DNA of 7,547 bases from DYRB01 sp041307765 (lineage in GTDB: Bacteria > Pseudomonadota > Gammaproteobacteria > Chromatiales > Chromatiaceae), in assembly GCA_041307765.1 (NCBI GenBank), contig JBFZCW010000218.1, positions 1-7,547 on the forward strand, read 5' to 3'. Of the stretch, positions 1 to 5,081 are shown in pieces; positions within the stretch are counted from its first letter, which is position 1; every line of letters starts with the position of its first letter. Below the pieces are notes generated by a model. That model saw only the letters and a program-made list of their open reading frames with translations, did not search any database and had not been told where the DNA came from. Both the position numbers and the translations under genes were made by a program.

Positions 1-1022
1 ACCATGCGGTTATCGCTCCAGCCCACGTCCTGGGCGCGCATGATCTCGTAGGTCTCGCGGCTCTTCAGCACCCCGTCCTGGTGGATCCCCGACTCATGGG
101 CGAAGGCGTTGATGCCGACGAAGGCCTTGTTCGGCTGCACCGCGAACCCCGAGATGCCGGAGACCAGGCGGGAGCAGTTGACGATCTGGGTGGTATCGAT
201 GCGCGTGTCGCAGGGGAAGAGGTCGCGACGGGTGTGCACCGCCATGACGATCTCCTCCAGGGCCGCGTTGCCGGCACGCTCGCCCAGACCGTTGATGGTG
301 CACTCCACCTGACGGGCACCGTTGCGCACGGCGGCGAGCGAGTTGGCCGTCGCCAGGCCGAGGTCGTTGTGGCAATGCACCGAAAACACCGCCTTGTCGG
401 CGTTGACGACGCGCTCGCGGAGCGTCTTGATGAGGCTCCCGAACTGGTCGGGGATGTTGTAGCCGACGGTATCGGGGATGTTGACCGTGCGCGCCCCGGC
501 GTCGATCACCGCCTCCAGGACGCGGCACAGGAAGTCAATCTCCGAGCGCCCGGCATCCTCGGGGGAGAACTCCACGTCGTCGGTATAGCGGCGCGCCCGC
601 TGCACCGCCCGAACCGCCTGCTCGACTACCTGATCCGGGGTCATGCGCAACTTCTTCTCCATGTGAATGGGCGAGGTGGCGATGAAGGTGTGGATGCGCC
701 CGGCGTTGGCCCCGGCCAGAGCCTCGCCGGCGCGGTCGATGTCCTTGTCCAGGGCGCGGGCAAGGCCGCACACCCGGCTGTCGCGCACCACCTCGGCCAC
801 CGCCTTCACGCCCTCGAAGTCACCGTTGCTGGCGATGGGGAAACCGGCCTCGATCACGTCCACCCGCAGCCGCTCCAGGGCCTTGGCGATGCGCACCTTC
901 TCGTCCTTGGTCATGGACGCGCCTGGGCTCTGCTCGCCGTCGCGCAAGGTGGTATCGAAGACGATCAAATGCTCTCGTTGGCTCTTGTTGTCGCTCGTTG
1001 TCCGGGTCTTTGTATCGCTCAT
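1..1022 (-). CDS. leuA: 2-isopropylmalate synthase LeuA (3' end beyond window)
   Basis: LeuA condenses acetyl-CoA with 2-oxoisovalerate to give 2-isopropylmalate, the first committed step of leucine synthesis in the cytoplasm. The 340 visible codons cover the catalytic TIM barrel. They include the FDTTLRDGEQSPG signature at residues 22-34, the metal-binding HCHND at 216-220 (H216, H218), GLGERAGN at 245-252, and the NAFAHESGIHQDG loop at 305-317. By family knowledge D23, H216, H218 and N252 would bind the divalent metal. The ATG at 1022 is preceded by TGAGG with 6 nt spacing, and the first 18 residues are a polar extension before the barrel begins. The C-terminal leucine-binding regulatory domain (family length about 510-525 residues) lies outside the window. 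The regulatory leader upstream (1023-1355) supports a biosynthetic LeuA rather than a homocitrate or citramalate synthase, although those relatives share the barrel motifs. Confidence 0.96.
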   Translation of the reverse strand, partial: MSDTKTRTTSDNKSQREHLIVFDTTLRDGEQSPGASMTKDEKVRIAKALERLRVDVIEAGFPIASNGDFEGVKAVAEVVRDSRVCGLARALDKDIDRAGEALAGANAGRIHTFIATSPIHMEKKLRMTPDQVVEQAVRAVQRARRYTDDVEFSPEDAGRSEIDFLCRVLEAVIDAGARTVNIPDTVGYNIPDQFGSLIKTLRERVVNADKAVFSVHCHNDLGLATANSLAAVRNGARQVECTINGLGERAGNAALEEIVMAVHTRRDLFPCDTRIDTTQIVNCSRLVSGISGFAVQPNKAFVGINAFAHESGIHQDGVLKSRETYEIMRAQDVGWSDNRM

Positions 1023-1165
1023 GGCTGGCCTCACGTCGCCGCGATGGTCTTGGCCCGTATGGGGCGCCAGACCTGGCGCGGTCGCCTGGGTGATTCTGTC
1101 GTGCTGGGTTGTTGCGTGAACTGTGCCCCCGCCGGGGCTTGATTGCGTGTTGTGCCCGTCAGGGC
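1023..1165 (-). promoter_or_regulatory. leuA leader region: candidate attenuator structures
   Basis: Between the leader-peptide stop and leuA lie several inverted repeats in the minus-strand RNA. The first, GCCCTGACGGGC (1165-1154), overlaps the leader stop codon. The second, GCCCCGGCGGGGGC (1138-1125), has a 5-bp all-GC stem. The third, GCGCCAGGTCTGGCGC (1079-1064), has 7-nt arms, and an alternative GACC/GGTC pairing would exclude it. The 3' arm GGGGC of the second repeat could also pair with GCCCC just after the third. None is followed by a U-tract. The stretch 1124-1088 is C-rich and G-poor (15 C, 5 G in 37 nt), like a Rho loading site. The region ends with TGAGG, the leuA ribosome binding site. 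A regulatory role follows from the leader peptide; the actual fold is inferred. Confidence 0.5.
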
Positions 1166-1299
1166 AGCAGCAGGCCAGGCAGGAGCGAGTCGAGTGGAAG
1201 CGAATCGGCGAGAAGGACCGCGCGCGACGTCAGACCCTCTCCCGGGCGGGAAGGGTGGGCGGTGCGGTACACGACGGTCTGCGGGGCGATGGGGCTCAT
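1159..1299 (-). CDS. leuL: Putative leucine-rich leader peptide of leuA attenuator
   Basis: This 46-codon ORF starts with ATG at 1299 and stops with TGA at 1161-1159. The first half is unremarkable. The second half is strikingly leucine-rich: residues 28-46 read VLLADSLPLDSLLPGLLLP, with nine leucines in 18 positions, ending in three consecutive CTG codons just before the last proline and the stop. It lies about 20 nt downstream of the predicted transcription start and 136 nt upstream of leuA, the usual place for an attenuator leader peptide. By analogy with known leu leaders, ribosomes would stall on the Leu codons when charged tRNA-Leu is scarce and so alter downstream RNA folding or termination. 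The Shine-Dalgarno sequence is weak (a GGA about 8 nt upstream of the ATG). The symbol is assigned by role, not by sequence similarity to E. coli LeuL. At 46 codons it is longer than the classical 28-residue E. coli leader. Confidence 0.7.
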   Translation of the reverse strand: MSPIAPQTVVYRTAHPSRPGEGLTSRAVLLADSLPLDSLLPGLLLP

Positions 1300-1325
1300 G
1301 TCGATCCAAGGTTGGTGACGCCCCG

Positions 1326-1355
1326 AATATAACCCAAGCCCCGCGCATGTGCCAA
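1326..1355 (-). promoter_or_regulatory. Sigma70 promoter of the leuA leader transcript
   Basis: On the minus strand a -35 box TTGGCA (1355-1350) and a -10 box TATATT (1331-1326) are separated by 18 bp. Each matches the consensus at five of six positions. Initiation would fall near 1319, leaving about 20 nt before the leader-peptide ATG at 1299. The A/T-rich -10 stands out against the GC-rich surroundings. No other comparable box was found between the IS and leuA. Confidence 0.75.
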
Positions 1356-1388
1356 GGGGATCACGCCGACAGGCACGGCAAATCCGTT

Positions 1389-3181
1389 CTAGCCCACCTG
1401 GGCTTGGAGGGACGGTGGGCGGTAGCGGGAGTTGTCGGTCATGCGCAGGTAGTCGAAGACCAGGCGGACGTTGCGCGCCAGGCGCTGGATGGTCGCGGCG
1501 ACGGTATCGCGAGACTTCGAGCGGATGACGCCGATGGCGAAGCGGCGTAGCGCGGTCATGTTCTCGGGGCCGTAGCCGGTCCGCAGGGTGCCGCGATCCT
1601 CGTCCCAGTTCCAGTCGAGGATGTAGTGGCAGCCGTTCTCGATGCTCCAGTGGCCGCGGTTGAAGGCGAGCACGGCGGCGGCGTCGGCGCTCTCCGGGGT
1701 ATGGCTGGTGAGGCCGTAGACGGTGTCGGTGGCGGTTGCGCCGGAGGCTTTGTCGAGGGTGGAACGTTCGATGACGAAGACCTGGCCGACGCCGGGAAAG
1801 TCGAGGTAGTCGTTCAGGGCTGTGGTCGTCCAGATCGAGCGCTGTTCGATGCGCCCGTGGACCAGGGTGGGCGGCTCGCTGAAATCGGGTTGGCCACGGC
1901 CCGCGAAGATCAGGCGGATGTTCTCGCGCAGGGTCGGCTGGTTGTCTTTGGCGGTGACGACGTAGTGGGCGTTGCGCCCGAGCAGGTAGCCGGCGAGCTT
2001 GCGCTGGGTCAACAGGGCGTCGGCGGTGATGGTCTTGCCGGCGATCTCCAGGGGCGCGAGGGTCGGGATGACCATCCCGATCTCGTTGGTCTGTTTGAGT
2101 TCGTCGCCGCCGTCTACGGGCAGGGCGCCGACTTTTTTTGGGTGTGGCAGATCTGGCTCTGGTGGCCGACGACGCCGAGGATGTGGGTCTGGCGCCCCTC
2201 GGCATCGATGGCGTTACACATCGTCTTGCCGTCGACGGCCAACCCTTCGTCGGTCGCGGCGTGCTGGGCGTTCCAGCGTTGCAAGGCGCGATCCAAGGCA
2301 TCGGGGTCCACCCGGGTGAGCACCTCGCGGATCACGGTGCGACTGGGGACCTCGTAGCGGCGCTCGCGGTAGCAGCAGCGAAAGCGTGCCCGCGCCTTCT
2401 GGCCGAGGTCCTCCGCCCACAGGCTGATGGCCTTGTAGCCGCGCATCCCGCACAGGGTGGCAGCGGCGGCGATGGCCAGCACCGCGGGCAGGGGATGGCG
2501 GCGTCCCTGGCCGCGGCGCGGATCGGGAATGTCGGCAAAATACTCCGGGAGCGCGGCCATGTGTTGGGCACTCAACATGATCTTCGGGGCTCCGTGGTGA
2601 TACTGGGGGGCGAGTACGGGACCTGACAGGCAGGCTTGGGCTTGGGCGTGCAGGGGGCGGACAAAGACGCGCTTGGCGCAGGTCGGCGCGGCGCTGTAGC
2701 CCGTGCGGGTGCGACGAAAGCCGCGGGTGTCGCCCACGTATTGCCAATTGGCGGCCCGGTAGATGGTGCCCTGAAAGCGCTGCGGATCGACGAAGGTCTC
2801 CAGCAACAGCAACGGGTAACCGAAGCGCTCCCGCCAGTCCCGCGCCAGGCGCCACTCGCTCAAGGCCAGCACCCGGGAGGCGAGGTTCGGGACGTGGTGC
2901 TCGGGCAGGATCAGAAACCGGCTGTTGTTGGCGACCAAGTGCAGGCGGTCGTATTGGTGGCGAAAATCCCATCCGATCCAGACGTCACGCGCTGCACACT
3001 TCCAGGCCGCCGCGGAAAAACTCAGCAGGGCCAGCCACTCCCCGTTCCACGTGGCGACATACCACAGGGTGTGGCCGATCTTTGCCAGCGCCCCGAGGTA
3101 GTGATGCGCCTCCATCAGGGCCTGGAAGCGTTCCTCTTCATCCGCAGCAACGCCGTGCAGGACAACCTCGCGCAGGTTCAA
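1389..3181 (-). CDS. ISAs1-family transposase with N-terminal DUF4338 domain, -1 frameshift at A7 tract
   Basis: The first frame runs from TTG at 3181 to TAG at 2114 (355 residues). A -1 shift at 2132-2138 joins it to the second frame, which ends at 1389, giving 597 residues. Residues 1-165 resemble DUF4338, the domain of DruA from Druantia (EEERFQALMEAHHYLG, WLALLSFSAAAWKC, WIGWDFRHQ, NNSRFLILP). Residues 208-290 are the ISAs1 N-terminal region. The DDE catalytic core follows, with D317 in VDGKT, D388 in TADALLTQR and E515 in HWSIEN. Without the shift, the short product keeps only the first aspartate and cannot be a transposase. The TTG start is chosen because GAGG lies 8 nt upstream and the promoter is too close for an earlier start; the next in-frame ATG is codon 23. 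The alternative is a pseudogene created by loss of one A, or a homopolymer sequencing error. The family is certain; the expression mode is inferred. Confidence 0.85.
2132..2138 (-). other. A_AAA_AAG slippery heptamer, candidate programmed -1 frameshift site
   Basis: The minus strand reads CAA AAA AAG in the upstream frame, so the last seven bases form A AAA AAG in the correct X XXY YYZ phase. This is the heptamer used by E. coli dnaX and many insertion sequences. Slipping back one base gives Gln-Lys-Lys then Val-Gly-Ala-Leu-Pro-Val-Asp, and the frame stays open to the C-terminus of the transposase. The unshifted frame stops six codons after the site. I see no strong Shine-Dalgarno-like stimulator upstream. 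Only modest pairing is available downstream, such as GTCG at 2132-2129 with CGAC. Confidence 0.6.
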
Positions 3182-3215
3182 ACCTCTGGCCTCGGACGGG
3201 GGCGGGTCGCTCGGC

Positions 3216-3244
3216 GTTATACCCTCCTCGCCGGCCGTTGTCCA
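3216..3244 (-). promoter_or_regulatory. Sigma70 promoter of the transposase gene
   Basis: On the minus strand TGGACA (3244-3239) and TATAAC (3221-3216) are spaced 17 bp apart. Each matches the sigma70 consensus at five of six positions with optimal spacing. Initiation near 3209 leaves about 28 nt before the TTG start at 3181, including a GAGG ribosome binding site at 3193-3190. Confidence 0.65.
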
Positions 3245-3302
3245 GAGTCGCGGGCAACTGCATGTCGAGACGGAAAATCTTGGTTAGCGCAGCTTCGCCC
3301 TG

Positions 3303-3370
3303 CCAGACTGGCCCCGCCCATGGCGACCTGGCCGCGCACCTGCTAAGGTCGCACCGGGATACCAGTCTGG
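3303..3370 (+). repeat. Nested inverted repeat abutting the ribosome binding site of the zinc-ribbon gene
   Basis: The outer arms are CCAGACTGG (3303-3311) and its exact reverse complement CCAGTCTGG (3362-3370). The inner arms are GCGACCT (3323-3329) and AGGTCGC (3346-3352). Between them CCCG (3313-3316) can pair with CGGG (3355-3358). Together they form a roughly 20-bp imperfect stem with two small internal loops and a 16-nt terminal loop. The last two G's of the outer arm belong to the GGAGGGGA Shine-Dalgarno at 3369-3376, so folding in the mRNA could limit translation. Each outer arm is itself a near-palindrome (CCAG-N-CTGG), so protein operators are an alternative reading. Confidence 0.5.
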
Positions 3371-3379
3371 AGGGGAGCC

Positions 3380-3679
3380 ATGAGCGACGAGATCATCGGC
3401 AAGTGCTGGCACTGTGGCGCTGGCCTGACCAAAGCCGACTATGGGCGGGAGACGGCCTGCCTCGCCTGCGGCAAGGCGACCCGCGTCTGCCTCAACTGCC
3501 GCCACTTTGCACGCGGTCGCCCCAATGACTGCATGGAACCCCTGGCCGAGCGCGTGTTGGACAAGACCAGGGCCAACTTCTGTGAGCACTTCGACCCCAC
3601 GGACCGCCCAGCCGCGGCGGGCTCGACCCCCTCCCCCGCGGATGCCGCGCGTCAGGCCGCGGAGGACCTGTTCCGCTAG
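3380..3679 (+). CDS. Small conserved-type zinc-ribbon protein, function unknown
   Basis: This 99-residue protein has eight cysteines, all in the first 68 residues: CWHC (9-12), CLAC (27-30), CLNC (37-40), C51 in RPNDC and C68 in ANFC. The pairing suggests two four-cysteine zinc sites, C9/C12/C27/C30 and C37/C40/C51/C68. The tail from residue 72 is rich in Pro and Ala and probably disordered. No signal peptide or membrane segment is seen, so it is likely cytoplasmic. The ATG at 3380 has a strong GGAGG 6 nt upstream. It is the only plus-strand gene here, pointing away from the IS and convergent with the thioredoxin-CcdA gene 47 bp downstream. I recognise the pattern as a small zinc-ribbon type found in proteobacteria but know no assigned function. 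Metal binding is inferred from cysteine spacing only. Confidence 0.85.
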   Translation: MSDEIIGKCWHCGAGLTKADYGRETACLACGKATRVCLNCRHFARGRPNDCMEPLAERVLDKTRANFCEHFDPTDRPAAAGSTPSPADAARQAAEDLFR

Positions 3680-3686
3680 TCTAGGC

Positions 3687-3711
3687 GTCCGGTGCTGGAT
3701 CTCGACCGGGC
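3687..3711. terminator. Weak hairpin between convergent genes
   Basis: GTCCGGT (3687-3693) can pair with ACCGGGC (3705-3711), seven pairs including one G-T wobble, with an 11-nt loop. It sits between the stops of the two convergent genes, where a shared terminator would be expected. No T-tract follows on either strand, so this is only a candidate. Confidence 0.25.
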
Positions 3712-3726
3712 ATACCCTCTCCACAG

Positions 3727-5022
3727 TCACCGGCCTGGCCGCTCCGCGCCCGAGCCGCGCTGCTCGACCCAGGCCGCCGCCGCGGTCACCGCCAGGGCGA
3801 CCCCCAGCAGTGCCGCCCCCACCCACAGGCGGTCGAGCAGTTGCGGACGCAGCAGCAGGACCAACCCCAGGGAGAGCATCATGATCCCCGACAGCAGCTT
3901 GAGCTGGCGCCCCTGGCGCTCGGTGAGCTTGCGCGCCCCCAGCGTATAGGTGAATGCGAGCACGATGGCCAGCAGCGGCAGGATATAGACGAGGTTGTAC
4001 AAGGCGAGATAGGCGTAATAGTCGAGCCCGCCCTGCCCGTTCAGCGTCAGGACCCGCGTATACACCATAGGGAAACCCGCGGTGCACAGAAGCTCGTAGC
4101 TGTTGGCCGCGACGGCCAGGGTCACGGCGCCCACCATCAGGGTGCCCAAGCCCTCGGCGGACAGCAGGCCGCGCATGCGCCGAAAGAGCCCCGGCTTGGC
4201 CGACTCCGGGATGGACAGGGTCGGTCCCTGGCGAAACCGGAACCAGTCTTTGACATTGAGGGCCCCGATGACCAGGGCCAGAGTCCCGGCCACGGCGGTC
4301 ACAATCGGCGATGCCCCAACGACCAGGAAGAGGCTGAGCCAGGCCGCCATGAACAGGAAGTAGACCAGCCCGGAGACCATGACGAAGGTCCCCCCGATGA
4401 GCAGCATGCGCCCGCGGCTGCGGGCATGGACCAGCAGGCTCAGCAGGAACAGCAGGACGAAGAAGGCGCAGGGGTTGAAGGCATCCAGCCCGGCGATCAC
4501 CAGGGTGAACAGGGGCAGGGAGAGGCCCTTGGGATCAATGTCCCCGAGAACCGGCAGGCGGATTTGGGCCTCCGCGGAGACCGGCGCCCCCCCATCGTCG
4601 AGGCCCATACCGGCCGCACCGGCGGACCGGCAAGATTCGGCGAGGGTGAGCACCTGCGCCCCGATCCCATCCGCCCCATCGAACCCAGTCAGCATTCGCC
4701 CACAGACCAGGAAGGCGGGCACGGCCCGGGCCTCCTGCCCCAGAGCCGCCGCCATCCGGACATAGAGGGCGGCGTTCTCTCTGTTGCGGGTCAACTCCAG
4801 GGAGTGGACCTCAAGCCAGGGGTGCTGGGCCGAAAGCGCCTCGACGAACGGAAGCGCCTCCCGGCAGTGTGGGCAGCGCTCGGACCAGAAGAACCAGAGT
4901 CCGACCCGGGGGCTCCCGTCTGGGCCCGATCCGACCGAGGCTATCTCCTCAACGGCAGCCCCCAGGGGCAAGGCCAGCAGGACCAGCCAAACGGCCAGGC
5001 ATCGGCGGACGCTGCGCAACAC
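3727..5022 (-). CDS. Secreted thioredoxin-like domain fused to CcdA/DsbD-type membrane electron-transfer domain
   Basis: This 431-residue protein is a likely thiol-disulfide carrier. Residues 1-23 form a signal peptide or anchor (basic start, then a Leu/Val/Ala-rich core). Residues 38-131 are a thioredoxin fold with the active site WSERCPHC (C50, C53), a cis-proline-type VPAF at 101-104, and extra cysteines C107 and C131. From about residue 168 there are six or more hydrophobic segments (about 169-194, 205-228, 232-255, 292-315, 335-360, 375-392, 398-418). C185 in FNPCAFF and C313 in ELLCTAGFP match the paired membrane cysteines of DsbD/CcdA, which pass electrons from cytoplasmic thioredoxin to the periplasm. 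Putting the thioredoxin domain in front of the membrane domain differs from DsbD, where it is C-terminal. The start is GTG at 5022, with GAGG 9 nt upstream. It begins 59 bp after mrcA ends, probably in the same transcript. The client protein is unknown; cytochrome c maturation or envelope protein reduction are possibilities. Confidence 0.88.
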   Translation of the reverse strand: MLRSVRRCLAVWLVLLALPLGAAVEEIASVGSGPDGSPRVGLWFFWSERCPHCREALPFVEALSAQHPWLEVHSLELTRNRENAALYVRMAAALGQEARAVPAFLVCGRMLTGFDGADGIGAQVLTLAESCRSAGAAGMGLDDGGAPVSAEAQIRLPVLGDIDPKGLSLPLFTLVIAGLDAFNPCAFFVLLFLLSLLVHARSRGRMLLIGGTFVMVSGLVYFLFMAAWLSLFLVVGASPIVTAVAGTLALVIGALNVKDWFRFRQGPTLSIPESAKPGLFRRMRGLLSAEGLGTLMVGAVTLAVAANSYELLCTAGFPMVYTRVLTLNGQGGLDYYAYLALYNLVYILPLLAIVLAFTYTLGARKLTERQGRQLKLLSGIMMLSLGLVLLLRPQLLDRLWVGAALLGVALAVTAAAAWVEQRGSGAERPGR

Positions 5023-5081
5023 CCCGCTAGACCTCGTCGTGCGTCGAATGGCCCAGGACAGCGGTCGACCGTCGGCCCTGG

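Larger units (their letters stand above)
1370..3302 (-). mobile_element. ISAs1-family insertion sequence with DUF4338-transposase fusion (ends approximate)
   Basis: The element carries one transposase reading frame on the minus strand (3181-1389, joined by a -1 shift) with its own promoter at 3244-3216. The family call rests on the transposase: the ALPEYFADIPDPRRGQGRRH N-terminal block, the VDGKT motif, TADALLTQR and the HWSIEN motif typical of ISAs1/H-repeat transposases. The ends given are candidates only. Both begin CAGG read inward (CAGGCACGG from 1370 on plus, CAGGGCGAAG from 3302 on minus), but similarity stops after four bases apart from a weak match further in. The flanks show no target-site duplication. 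The resulting 1.93-kb length suits a 597-residue transposase. The element lies upstream of leuA in the same orientation. Confidence 0.7.

Noticed and set aside
1064..1079. GCGCCAG/CTGGCGC palindrome as an intrinsic terminator
   Set aside because: On both strands the downstream bases are GC-rich without a T run. It is kept only as a possible attenuator structure.
81..1142. 353-codon open frame on the plus strand
   Set aside because: It is antisense to leuA, which has a full set of family motifs on the other strand.
1391..1404. AGCCC/GGGCT hairpin at the transposase stop as a terminator
   Set aside because: The stem has only five pairs and no T-tract follows in either direction.
1159..2301. 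380-codon minus-strand frame running from the IS into the leuA leader
   Set aside because: Through the IS it is an out-of-frame Arg/Pro-rich translation. Only its last 46 codons, after a separate promoter and ATG, form the plausible leader peptide.
2114..3181. Druantia-type anti-phage defence locus
   Set aside because: Only the DUF4338 domain is present, fused to a transposase. No helicase or other Druantia gene is nearby, so an IS is the simpler reading.
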